Shown here piece by piece: positions 42,107 to 51,200 of a DNA stretch of 64,000 nt. This stretch comes from Uliginosibacterium sp. GTDB lineage: Bacteria; Pseudomonadota; Gammaproteobacteria; Burkholderiales; Rhodocyclaceae. Where the stretch lies: contig JADKDZ010000002.1 in the NCBI GenBank assembly GCA_016718265.1, positions 62,001 through 126,000 of the forward strand, in the 5' to 3' direction. The translations under genes were made by a program, and so were the position numbers. Position 1 is the stretch's first letter, and every line of letters starts with the position of its first letter. The notes beneath the pieces were generated by a model that worked only from the letters and a program-made list of their open reading frames with translations, was not told the origin of the DNA and did not search any database.

Positions 42107-42874
42107 ATGTCAGACACCAGCCCAGCGTTCGCGCTGCCCGAAGACGTTTTCCTCGATCTGCTCGGCCGGGACGACCAGGTCCAGGCGGCACGGCTGGTGC
42201 AGGAAGGCTTCGCTGCCGCGCTGCGCCTGAGTCAGGAATCGGAAGGCAAGCCGCTCGAAACGGTACTGGCCCGGCTGGCCGATCGCCTGCGCGAGTGGTC
42301 CCGTCTCACCACGCCGGAGGGCGCACATCTGCGCCTCTCCCTGCTCATGTACGGGCTTGACCAATGGGGGCTGGCTTACGCCAAGGTATTCGGGGCCGAT
42401 ACGCTGTATGGCGTCACCGTCGTGTTGAGCGACCTGCGAGGCGGTCTTGATCTCTCGTCCGAAGGCATGTGCCAGCGCCATCTCGATACCCTGCGGGAAG
42501 ATGAAGGGGCCGGCCTCGAATTCAAGATCGTCCTGCGTCGGGAACTGCATCTTTCGCTGTGGCACAGCATGATCGCAGCCGAGACCCCCGAACAGGGCGA
42601 CTTGCTGCTCAGCCTTATCGGCGGGCTTTTGCTTGCGCTGCTCAAAGCCATGCCCAATCTGGGCTGGCGTCTCGTGGCGGATACGCTCGCGTCGATTCAG
42701 ATCCGCTGCCTGCAACACGGTCTGGCCGCCAGCGGGCAGGAGCAGACGCTCACCGAAGCCCTGTTCGCCGGGCTCACCCGCGATCTGCCGGACCCCCAGA
42801 AAGCCGACATCTTTGCGCATGCCGCCCAGGCCGTCCGCGACTGGCAGGAATCGCGCCGCGCCACCCAACACTGA
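42107..42874 (+). CDS. Conserved-looking protein of unknown function
   Basis: A 255-residue soluble protein, Leu/Ala/Glu-rich and mostly helical by composition, with no signal peptide, spans or recognisable motif. It begins at MSDTSPAFALPEDVF, the ATG after cggagccctcgccc; the longer frame has no ribosome site. It is divergent from the binding-protein/kinase pair across about 195 bases and is followed after 135 bases by the broken acyltransferase. Codon use is like its neighbours, so it is a real gene in my view, but I do not recognise it. Confidence 0.75.
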   Translation: MSDTSPAFALPEDVFLDLLGRDDQVQAARLVQEGFAAALRLSQESEGKPLETVLARLADRLREWSRLTTPEGAHLRLSLLMYGLDQWGLAYAKVFGADTLYGVTVVLSDLRGGLDLSSEGMCQRHLDTLREDEGAGLEFKIVLRRELHLSLWHSMIAAETPEQGDLLLSLIGGLLLALLKAMPNLGWRLVADTLASIQIRCLQHGLAASGQEQTLTEALFAGLTRDLPDPQKADIFAHAAQAVRDWQESRRATQH

Positions 42875-43009
42875 CCGGGCGAACGCCACGGGGCGCGGGC
42901 GTCGCGCCATTTCCGTCTGACCCTGCGGGAAGACCAGCTCGCCCCGATCAGCGGTGGGGCCTGGGCGCTGGGGGCACCATGCCCCCATGTTGAGAACCCG
43001 GATCTTCCC

Positions 43010-43755
43010 ATGACGACGCCTGCCCTTCCGCCTCGTGCGGTGCTCCTTGATCCCATCCGGATCGTCCTGACGCTGCTGGTCATCCTTCACCACACCGCGA
43101 TCACCTATGGCGGTGGCGGGGACTGGTATTACAAGGAAGCGGGCGCGCCGGAATGGATGCAGCGCTTGCTCTCGATTCTGACCGCCACCAACCAGAGCTT
43201 CTTCATGGGCTTCTTCTTCCTGCGGGCGCCGGGGGGGTTTGGGCCTGGCGTTGGCCCCGGGCGGCGGCGCCGGCCTGGCCCGGGCCGTTCGGGCGGGGCT
43301 TTGCGGCGTCTCTCCCGCTGCTGGCGACGGGTTTCTGCCGGGGCCGTGGTCCTCAAGCCTGTTGCCGCCACGGCCTTCGCCCGGCGTGCTCGTCGCCCGC
43401 AGCCGCATGCTGGAAGCGATCACCTGGCGGCAGGCGGGGCCATGGCTGCTTGTCAGCGCCCTCAGTTTTCCGACCCTGTGGTTGTATGCCCTGTTCGGCG
43501 GTGCGTTCAACGGCCAGGACTGGCGCGGCGGCTGGACCTGGCTCGGCCTGCGCTGGAACCCTTGGCGGCCGGCATCCTCCTTGGCATGCTGGCGTTCTTC
43601 CGCTGCTGGCCGCCCTGTGCCGGGTCGGATGCCTCATTCATTGCTTTCATCGTCCGGGGGGGTGGCGGGGGGGGGTGGCGACCCGATGCAGGCTTTCTTG
43701 TCGCCGGACGCTGGCCTGCCTTGCGTCGTTTGCCGGGCGACATCGCCGCGCGCGC
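43010..43755 (+). pseudogene. Frameshifted acyltransferase-3 family membrane protein
   Basis: The start is good (MTTPALPPRAVLLDPIRIVL, then ILHHTAITYGGGGDWYY and SFFMGFFFL), typical of the first spans of acyltransferase family 3 proteins. After about 43230 the frame is lost in G/C-runs. Later family pieces appear in another frame (ARSRMLEAITWRQAGPWLL around 43390-43450 and WLYALFGGAFNG around 43480-43510), then in the first frame again (LAAGILLGMLAFFR near 43570-43610). The conserved C-terminal spans are not readable. It precedes a LytS/LytTR pair, an arrangement seen in other proteobacteria. Either the gene is dead or the sequence has indel errors in homopolymers. Confidence 0.7.
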
Positions 43756-44853
43756 ATGCTGGAGAAGCGCTTCGCCGCCGCCGGGCAGCGCCCGCTGCCT
43801 GCGCCGGCTACGCGTCAGCGTCTTCTCTGGCTGTGGCTGGCGTTCTGCGTCGTCAAGCTGTCCGGCGCCGTGCTGCTGCATCGGCTCTACAACGGCGGGG
43901 ACGTGTGGCAACCGGCGCTGTGGGAGTCGACCAGTCTGGTGGTCGCCAGCGGCATCATGGCCCTGCATTACCGCGTGGTTCGTCGCAGTGGCGAACTGGT
44001 CGGCCAGCCCTGGCGCTGGCTGCTTGCCAATCTGATTCCCCTGCCGCTGTGGTGCCTGCTGTTCACGCCGCTCACCTATGGCCTGCGTCATGCGCTATAC
44101 GAGGCCATCGGGCGCAGCTATCACCACGCCGGGTGGTCAGGCGTCCTGATCTACGAGTCGCTGCAGCTCTCGCTGTTTTTCCTGCTTTGGCTCGCCGTGG
44201 TGTACGCCCTGGCCAGTCAGGAGCGCATCCGCCAGGAGCAGACGCAACGCAGGGAGGTCTTGAACGCCCTGCGCGAAGCACACCTGACCCTGCTGCGTCA
44301 GCAGTTGCAACCGCACTTCCTGTTCAACGCGCTGAACCTGATTTCCGCCACCATGTACGAGGATGTCCCCAAGGCAGACGCCTTGCTGCGTCACCTGGCC
44401 AAGCTGCTGCGGCAGGCGATTGCCAGCAGCCACCAGGCAAACCACAGCCTGCAGGAAGAAGTGTGCCTGCTGCGTGCCTATGCAGAAATCATGGGTGCGC
44501 GCTTCGAGGGCCGTGTGACGGTGGACTGGCAGGTCGACGCCGCGCTGGACGACTGCCGCCTGCCGGCGATGATCACGCAGCCCCTGCTGGAGAATGCCTT
44601 CAAATATGGCGTGGAACCCTTCAGCACGCCGAGTCGCTTGCAGGTCCAGATCGACGCGCCGGTGGCTGGCCACCTGCGTGTGCGAATTGTCCAGAACCGC
44701 GGCCGTCATGCGCCGGGCGCTGAACCGGGTCACGGGCTGGCGAATATCCGCCAGCGGCTGGCGGCGCACTACGACGATCGCGCCAGCCTCACGCTGGACA
44801 ATCTTGAGCCGGAGGGCGTATGCGCGACCCTGAGCCTCCCCTGCGCGTACTGA
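43756..44853 (+). CDS. LytS/AlgZ-type sensor histidine kinase
   Basis: A 365-residue membrane kinase with four spans in the N-terminal 155 residues (about 22-42, 56-72, 88-106, 132-153), then the His_kinase domain with RQQLQPHFLFNALNLI holding phospho-His 187, followed by the ATPase domain (QPLLENAFKYGVEP, then GHGLANIRQRLAAHY). The start chosen is the ATG before LEKRFAAAG; the same frame is open further upstream through the acyltransferase remnant, so the true start is uncertain. It overlaps the LytTR regulator gene by 34 bases, which indicates a cognate pair. Confidence 0.88.
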   Translation: MLEKRFAAAGQRPLPAPATRQRLLWLWLAFCVVKLSGAVLLHRLYNGGDVWQPALWESTSLVVASGIMALHYRVVRRSGELVGQPWRWLLANLIPLPLWCLLFTPLTYGLRHALYEAIGRSYHHAGWSGVLIYESLQLSLFFLLWLAVVYALASQERIRQEQTQRREVLNALREAHLTLLRQQLQPHFLFNALNLISATMYEDVPKADALLRHLAKLLRQAIASSHQANHSLQEEVCLLRAYAEIMGARFEGRVTVDWQVDAALDDCRLPAMITQPLLENAFKYGVEPFSTPSRLQVQIDAPVAGHLRVRIVQNRGRHAPGAEPGHGLANIRQRLAAHYDDRASLTLDNLEPEGVCATLSLPCAY

Positions 44854-45566
44854 TTGCGGACGACGAGGCACCCGCGCGTCGCCAGCTGCGGCGCGTGCTC
44901 GATGCGCTGGCCGGTGTCGAACTCGTGGGCGAGGCGGCCGACGGTCTCGAAGCCCTGCGTCTTGCCGAGGCGCTGCGCCCGGATCTGCTCATTCTCGATA
45001 TCAGCATGCCGACCCTGGACGGGCTGGAAGTCGCCGCCAACCTGCCGGCTGCGGGCGCGCCCCAGGTGATCTTCGCGACCGCGTTCGACGCCCACGCGAT
45101 CCGCGCGTTTGATCTTGCTGCCGTCGACTACTTGCTCAAGCCCTGGGATGCCGAGCGCCTGCTGCGCGCGCTTGACCGCGCCCGGCAGCGTCGTGCGACG
45201 GGTCACCCGCCCGTTGCACTGCCACCGGGCCTGGGCGGTGTGCGCCGCGTGTTGGTGCGGGATGACGACGCCCTGCGGCCGCTCGACTGCGCAAACATTC
45301 TCGCCATTCAGGCGCGCGACAATCAGGTCGTCCTGCACACGGCCGAGCGTGACTGGGTGCTGCGCGAGCCGCTCGGCGCCTTGCTCGCCCGCCTGCAAGC
45401 GCCCGATCTGCTGCGGGTGCACCGCAGCCATGCGGTGAATCTGCGCCACGTTCGCGAGATGCTGCCGCTGCACAAGGGCGATGGCGACCTCATCCTCAGC
45501 GATGGCCGCCGCGTGCCCTACAGCCGCACCTGCCGCGAGGCGCTGCTCAAGGCACTGGCCGGCTGA
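44820..45566 (+). CDS. LytTR-family response regulator
   Basis: A 248-residue regulator: receiver domain (1-125) with the acidic pair DDE near 14-16, phosphoacceptor Asp 60 in LLILDISMP and Lys in LLKPW, then a LytTR DNA-binding domain (about 145-245; DCANILAIQARDNQVVLHT, then LRVHRSHAVNLRHV). The start ATG lies inside the 3' end of the kinase gene. This class binds imperfect direct repeats upstream of targets, often an adjacent membrane protein gene; the broken acyltransferase may have been one. Confidence 0.95.
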   Translation: MRDPEPPLRVLIADDEAPARRQLRRVLDALAGVELVGEAADGLEALRLAEALRPDLLILDISMPTLDGLEVAANLPAAGAPQVIFATAFDAHAIRAFDLAAVDYLLKPWDAERLLRALDRARQRRATGHPPVALPPGLGGVRRVLVRDDDALRPLDCANILAIQARDNQVVLHTAERDWVLREPLGALLARLQAPDLLRVHRSHAVNLRHVREMLPLHKGDGDLILSDGRRVPYSRTCREALLKALAG

Positions 45567-45655
45567 CCCCGCTTCAGGCTCGGTTCGCCCCGTTCCTCCG
45601 CGGGTCCCGCGGCGGTGGCGCACCATGGGTGCTCCTCTCTCATACTTCGCTACCG

Positions 45656-46498
45656 ATGACCGCCCACGCACTGCCTCCCCACGCTCAACTGATTGCCCGT
45701 GGCCTGAGTGCCGAGGTTTACGCCTGGGATGCCGACACCGTGCTCAAGCTGTTTCTGCCCCATGTCTCGCCCTTCAGCGCCGACTATGAGGCGAACTGCA
45801 GCGCCGCGCTCGCACAGTGCGCCCTGCCGCTTGCGCCCTTTCACCGCCGTCTCGACATACAGGGGCGCCTGGGCCTGCTCTTCCAGCGCATTCCCGGGCC
45901 GTCCGGGCTGGATGTCATTGGCCGTGCGCCCTGGCAACTCCTGCCCGTCATGCTTGCGATGGCGCGTGCGCAAGCCCGAATCAACGCCTGCACCGCGCCG
46001 GCCGCGATGCTCGATCTGCATGACCGGCTGCAGTATCAGATCACCCATCAGACCGCGCTGACCGCGGCCGAGCGTGACCGCGTGCTGGCCTACCTTGAAC
46101 GCCTGCCGCGCGAGGACGCGCTGTGCCACGGCGATCTGCATCCCGGCCAGCTCATCCTCACGCCGGAAGGTGCCGTCGTCATCGACTGGGCGAACGCCGC
46201 CCGCGGCTGCCCGGCGGCCGACGTTGCGCGCAGCTGGCTGCTGCTGCGCATGGGTCCGCCCATCCGTCATCCCATGCTGGCCGTCTTGGTGCAGGGGGGG
46301 CTTGCACTGGCCGCACAAGCATTCCTCGCCATGCGGCTCTGGCTGGCGCGCGGGACGATCACCCGCGCCCAGATCGACACCTGGCTGCTCCCTTTGATGG
46401 CGGCTCGGCTCGAAGAGCACGTACCCGGCGAGGAAGCGCGGCTGCTGCGCCGGATCCGCCAGCGTCTGGCAAGGCTGCCGTCGGCATCGGCGGCGTGA
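45656..46498 (+). CDS. APH-family phosphotransferase-like protein
   Basis: A 280-residue protein with the kinase fold of aminoglycoside/choline phosphotransferases. It has an N-lobe with AEVYAWDADTVLKLF, which supplies the ATP-binding lysine, the catalytic loop ALCHGDLHPGQLIL (Asp in HGDLHP) and the metal-binding Asp in AVVIDWANA. The protein begins at MTAHALPP; an upstream ATG adding nine residues is possible. Such proteins phosphorylate small molecules in many roles, and nothing here indicates antibiotic resistance. It stands alone after the LytTR pair. Confidence 0.82.
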   Translation: MTAHALPPHAQLIARGLSAEVYAWDADTVLKLFLPHVSPFSADYEANCSAALAQCALPLAPFHRRLDIQGRLGLLFQRIPGPSGLDVIGRAPWQLLPVMLAMARAQARINACTAPAAMLDLHDRLQYQITHQTALTAAERDRVLAYLERLPREDALCHGDLHPGQLILTPEGAVVIDWANAARGCPAADVARSWLLLRMGPPIRHPMLAVLVQGGLALAAQAFLAMRLWLARGTITRAQIDTWLLPLMAARLEEHVPGEEARLLRRIRQRLARLPSASAA

Positions 46499-46591
46499 AC
46501 GGGGCGATACGCCCCGTGTGCCGACATCATCCCGCTGAAGCGCCTCATGGGATGGCGCACCTACGTTCGGGGTGGTCGCGCGGGAACCACG

Positions 46592-46674
46592 CGGGGGGCG
46601 GGGGGCCCCCCCCCCGGGGGGCCCGGGCGGCCCCGCCGGGGCCCGCCGGCGGGCCGCGGGGGGGGGGGGGGGTC
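46592..46674. repeat. Extreme G/C homopolymer tract
   Basis: About 80 bases made almost only of G and C runs: six G, six G then ten C, six G, mixed GC blocks, and a final run of fourteen or so G. It lies between two convergent genes. Such a stretch is rare in natural sequence of this composition and resembles a low-quality assembly join or consensus error; it could also mask strong terminator stems. The bases near it should not be trusted. Confidence 0.8.
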
Positions 46675-46735
46675 CGCAGGCATGCCTGCCGGCGAGTCAG
46701 AGCTGATGCGGTTTTCCGGATAGGGTGGCCCGAGA

Positions 46736-46754
46736 GGGCCGCTGCATGCGGCCC
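46736..46754. terminator. Hairpin between convergent genes near the DUF3999 gene
   Basis: Perfect arms gggccgc and gcggccc around tgcat, about 10 bases from the stop of the DUF3999 gene. No T-run follows on either strand, so it is only a possible terminator. Confidence 0.35.
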
Positions 46755-46763
46755 TTGGCGAGG

Positions 46764-48233
46764 TCAGTCTTGATCGGGCGTTTTGTCGCCGGCATTCATC
46801 TGCCGCAGCAGTTGCCAGGCCATCAGCGCCATGCCGAGCACGCCAGCGATCAGTACGCTCCAGAGGATGATTTTCTTCCAGTTGCGCGGTTCGGTGGGCA
46901 GGGGCTGAATGCCACTCGCCGCTGGGGCGGTGGCCGTCGGATCGGCGCCGAGCTGTACGCCGGTCTTGAGCGTGGCCAGGCCGATCTCGGGCACTTGCTG
47001 GCTGCCAAAGCCCGGGATGAGGGTCATGGCGGGCAGGGCGGCGTCTTGCGCCTGCCGGTTGCCCACCGCGACCTGATACGGGGGCTCGCCGCTGGCGAGG
47101 AAGATCAGCTGGGCGGGCTCCAGGCCGTAGGCCAGCAGCGGGCCGTGGGGCAGGGTGTTGCTGCGTGGATCGATGCGTACCACGAATTCGTCCAGCATGC
47201 CGCCGGGCAGGGGGATTTCGTTCTGTGACCACTCGCGCCCGTTGCTGGTGATGCGATACACCACGCTGCGGGCTAGCGGACGCCAGCGGCGGCGGTCGGG
47301 GGCGGGGACGAGTACTTCCAGCGGCAGCAGCACATTGCCGGGCGGCAGTTGCAGGCGCAGCTGGCGTAGCGGCAGCGCGAGGGGGAGCTTGTAGGCGTAT
47401 TCGCCGGGCTTGAGATCGCGGCTGTCAGGGCTGGGCGGGACGGGGACGGACCAGCTGATCGGCGCGGCCGCCCAATGCGTGGCGGTCTGCTCGACGATGG
47501 CGTCGGTGAGCGCGGGGGCGACAGCCGGCTCGCGCCAGATCAGGCGCAGATAGCGCTCGCGCAGGCCATTGAGTTCGATCTGGCGCCGCTCGATGCGTTC
47601 GCCGTTGAATTCGAGCCGGGCGAGCTGGATGCCGGTCTGGATGCGGCGCCAGTGCTGGAGGTCGTCGCTGGCGTCCAGATCGACGAGCTGGAAGTTGCCG
47701 GGTGTGCCACGCCAGTCGATTTCCAGGCTGCGCAGGGATTCCCGCGCCGCGATGGGGCTGGCATCCAGCACGTAGCCTCGCAGGGTTTCGGGCTTTTCGT
47801 CGCCAGCTGTGGCGCCCGATTTGCCAGTATTGCTGTGGATTTCGACCAGCGAGCCATCGGCATTCTGCTTGACCACGATGGCCAGCGCCTGATCGGGCGT
47901 GGCCTCGGGGGCGCCGGTCGCGGGCGCCGAGAGCGGGAACCAGCGCAGCGCGGTCTTGCGGGTCTCGGTGGCTATCTCGCTGCTGGCGGCGAGGCGTGTA
48001 TGCGGCACGGCCTGGCCGCCGGCGTTGAAGACGCGCAGATCGCGCAGGTCGCCAAATGCGGCGGCCTGGTAGACCTCGATGGGCAGATCGACGCGGTAGT
48101 AGGGCGCCCGCGTCAGGGTCTGCACCGGCAGGCGGGTGGCGAAGCTGGCCGGCTTGTCCTGCGCGCTGGCGGCCCCGGGCAGTGCCAGGCACAGGCCGCA
48201 GGCGGCCGCGGCGAGGAGTGGGCGGGGATTCAA
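46764..48233 (-). CDS. DUF3999 family protein
   Basis: A 489-residue protein with an N-terminal signal peptide (LLAAAACGLCLALPGAASA, about 6-24), a long extracytoplasmic part and one C-terminal membrane span (IILWSVLIAGVLGMALMAW, about 453-471) before a short tail. It starts at TTG, which overlaps the stop of the DUF2339 gene (TTGA) and has AAAGGAAG 8 bases upstream. DUF3999 and DUF2339 genes are commonly adjacent in proteobacteria, so the two likely form one membrane assembly. The function is unknown; the repeated beta-type segments suggest a carbohydrate- or cell-wall-facing domain (inference). Confidence 0.85.
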   Translation of the reverse strand: MNPRPLLAAAACGLCLALPGAASAQDKPASFATRLPVQTLTRAPYYRVDLPIEVYQAAAFGDLRDLRVFNAGGQAVPHTRLAASSEIATETRKTALRWFPLSAPATGAPEATPDQALAIVVKQNADGSLVEIHSNTGKSGATAGDEKPETLRGYVLDASPIAARESLRSLEIDWRGTPGNFQLVDLDASDDLQHWRRIQTGIQLARLEFNGERIERRQIELNGLRERYLRLIWREPAVAPALTDAIVEQTATHWAAAPISWSVPVPPSPDSRDLKPGEYAYKLPLALPLRQLRLQLPPGNVLLPLEVLVPAPDRRRWRPLARSVVYRITSNGREWSQNEIPLPGGMLDEFVVRIDPRSNTLPHGPLLAYGLEPAQLIFLASGEPPYQVAVGNRQAQDAALPAMTLIPGFGSQQVPEIGLATLKTGVQLGADPTATAPAASGIQPLPTEPRNWKKIILWSVLIAGVLGMALMAWQLLRQMNAGDKTPDQD

Positions 48234-51200
48234 GACTGTTCTTCCTTTCGGGCCGGCACCGGGGCGAAGTAGCCCACCACCAGCAGCAAGACGCCGACGC
48301 CGATGAAGGAGATGATGCGCTCCAGCCCGCCGCGGTTCGAGAGTTCGATGAAAAAGAGTTTGACCAGCACGAGGGTGACGAGCACCGCGCCGGCGATCCA
48401 GATCTCGCGGCGCTGGACGCGGTTGCCGGCGATCATGAGGCCGATGGCGCACAGGCTCCAGGCCAGCGAGAGGCAGGCTTGCGCCACCATGGAGTGCATC
48501 ATCGGGCCAAAGGCGTAGGGCACGTCGGCAAAGTGATGCACGCCCCGCAGCACGATGCAGGTGTAGGTGAGGAAGGCGCCGCCCAGCACGATCAGGCGCA
48601 GGGGCTCGTGGAGGGATTGCCAGGCCAGGGTACGCGGGTTGGCTTCGGCCACGCGATTCAGCCAGCGCCAGCTGGTGACGAGGATCAGCAGCATCGCCAG
48701 CTCCAGCGGGTTGGCTATCGGCAGGTAGGGCAGGGGTGCCGAATTGCCGCTGGCCTGCAGGTTGGCCAGGAACAGCCAGCCGATCAGCACCACCGCCAGT
48801 GGCAGGGTGGTCGAAAAGCGATAGAGGTCCGGCAGGCGGGCGGCGGGCCACAGGCGCGGCGCAGCGCGTCGGGCGCTCCAGAGCAGCCAGGCCGCAAGCG
48901 GCAAGACCCAGCCCAGCCAGCGCCAGGCACTGCCCTCGTCGCCCAGCATCAGGAAGAGATGGCGGCATTCCAGCGAGGCCACCAGCAGCAGGACCCAGCT
49001 GGAAACGACGTTGAGCATCTCGTCCACACTTGCCGACATCAGCCCGGGGACCACACGCAGCGCAGCAAACTGGGCAGCAAGCGCCAGGCCGAAGCCCAGC
49101 AGACCGAAGTTGCCGAGCAGATGCTGGTCAAGATGGAAATCCGCCAGCGCAGTAATCGCGGTGAGCGGCAGCAGCGTGAGGCACAGGCCCGCGAGCTGCG
49201 CCCAGCGCCAGCGCTGCGCAATCAGCAGGAGTACCAGTACCGAGGCGGCCATGACGCCGAGGAAGGGATGGCCGGCCATACGCACGCCATCCTGAACGGT
49301 GAGGCGCACGAGCTCCAGATCCCAGCCAAACGCCCACCAGCCGGCCGCCCACAGCAGGGCGGGCAGGGTGATGAGGCGGCCGCTGGCGGCGAACGCGCCG
49401 GGCGCCTCTTTCTGCGCCCCGTGATGCAGGCGCCAGGCCAGCGCAAAGGCCGACAAGGCGATGATGATCGGCGTCCAGAAACCCATGTGGCCGAAGGCCG
49501 TGAGCTCGGGCGCCAGCCGGGCCAGTTGTGGAATGCTGGTGGTGGCGAAGCTCAGGCCGGCGAGGCCTTCGAGCAGCAGGGCAAACCAGAAGGCGGGCGC
49601 CAGGCGGACGCGCTGGGCGGCCCACATCAGCAGGAAGCCGCTTGCCGCCCAGACTGCCGTGGCGGTTTGCCAGGGCAATACGAACAGCACGGCCAGCGAG
49701 AGGAAGCCGAGGCCGAAGACCATCAGCCAGGCCAGGCGTTGTACGGCGGCTTCGTTGTCGCGCCGGCGCGCATCCTGCACCGCCAGGCCGATGCTGAACA
49801 GCGAGGCCAGGCCGACCAGGCTGGCAATGATGAGCCCGCTCCAGCCCGAGCCGCCAAAGCTGAGCACGCTGCCCTGGCCGCCGTGCAGATTGAGGACGAA
49901 CAGCAGACCGGCCGCCAGCTGCACCAGGAGGCTGTTGCCCAGCCAGGCGCGGGCCTGCAGGCGCACGCCGATGAAGGCCGTAGCCAGCCCCATCAGGGCC
50001 CAGGCGGCCGCGGTGTTTTCGGTATTCAGGCACAGTGGCGCGATCAGGTAGAGGAACCACAGGCCGCTGGTGCTGAGCGCCGGCATGGCCGCGCTGAACA
50101 CATCGGGATGCCCTTCGCGGCGCAAGAACCAGCGCATCACCGCCACACTGCCCAGCAGCGAGGCACTGACGATGGCGAAGACCGCAACCGGGCCTTCAAG
50201 CAGGGTTTCGCCATGGAGATGCAGACGCCCCAGCGCACCGCCCATGGCGATCAGCAGGGCCAGCAGGGCGTTGCCTTGCCAGCCTTCCTGCCGCCATTGC
50301 AGGCCGAGCGCGATCACGACCATGCCACCCAGGGCGAGGCAGACCACCGTGCCTTCGGCCGGGTTGACCAGCGGCGCGATGAGGAACAGCGACCACAGGC
50401 CCAGCGTGCTGAAGACGATGCGCAGGCCACCGTCCCAGTGCTCGCTGCGGTCGTGTGCGCTGACGTGGCGGCTGTGGACGAAGACGTTGCACAGCATCGA
50501 CAGGCCGAGCATCAGGGCGCCCAGCGCCGAGCCGCGCAACAGCGTAGCGTCGCCCGCGCTGATCTGCGACAGATAGCTGAAGCCGGCGCCGATCTGCAGC
50601 AGTACCGCGAACGCCCGGGCGAGCGGGCGTTGCTGGCGGTGGCCGATCCAGTAGATACCGGCGGCCTCGACGGCCCAGGCGGCCGAGGTCCATTCGGCGT
50701 CCAGCCCGAGCGGAATGGCCAGCGAGGCAAATACGACGCCCAGCGCCAGGAAGACCTCGGTGAGCAGGCGGCAGCGCAGCGGCTGGCTGGCGTGGATCGC
50801 CATGGCCAGCAGCAGGTAGAAGAAGCCGAGCACGAAGGCGCTGATCGCGGGGCCGAACTCGAAGGGCTGGGTGATGGCGTATTGCAGACCGAAGCCCACC
50901 AGGGGTGTGCCGAACAGGATCGTGCCATCCACGTAGCGCTGGGCACGCTGGCCGTTGCGGGCAAGCCAGTCCAGCCATTCGGCGGTGTTGCCGGACTGCG
51001 GCGTGTCCGCATCGGCGAGCAGCATGCGCCGCGCAAACAGCAGACCGATGGCGACGAACATCAGGAAGAACAGGATCAGGAAGGGCTGGGTGCTGCCGTA
51101 GTGCTCGGGCTGATAGGAGCGCAGGCCCCAGGCCAGTCCGATGAGGAAGGTGCCGAAGAAGCCGATCAGGTTCAGCGGCCGCCAGGCCTTGAACCAGGCG

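Noticed and set aside
43239..44723. A 494-codon frame overlapping the LytS kinase
   Set aside because: Only its first part carries acyltransferase pieces; from about 43750 on it is an out-of-frame shadow of the kinase gene.
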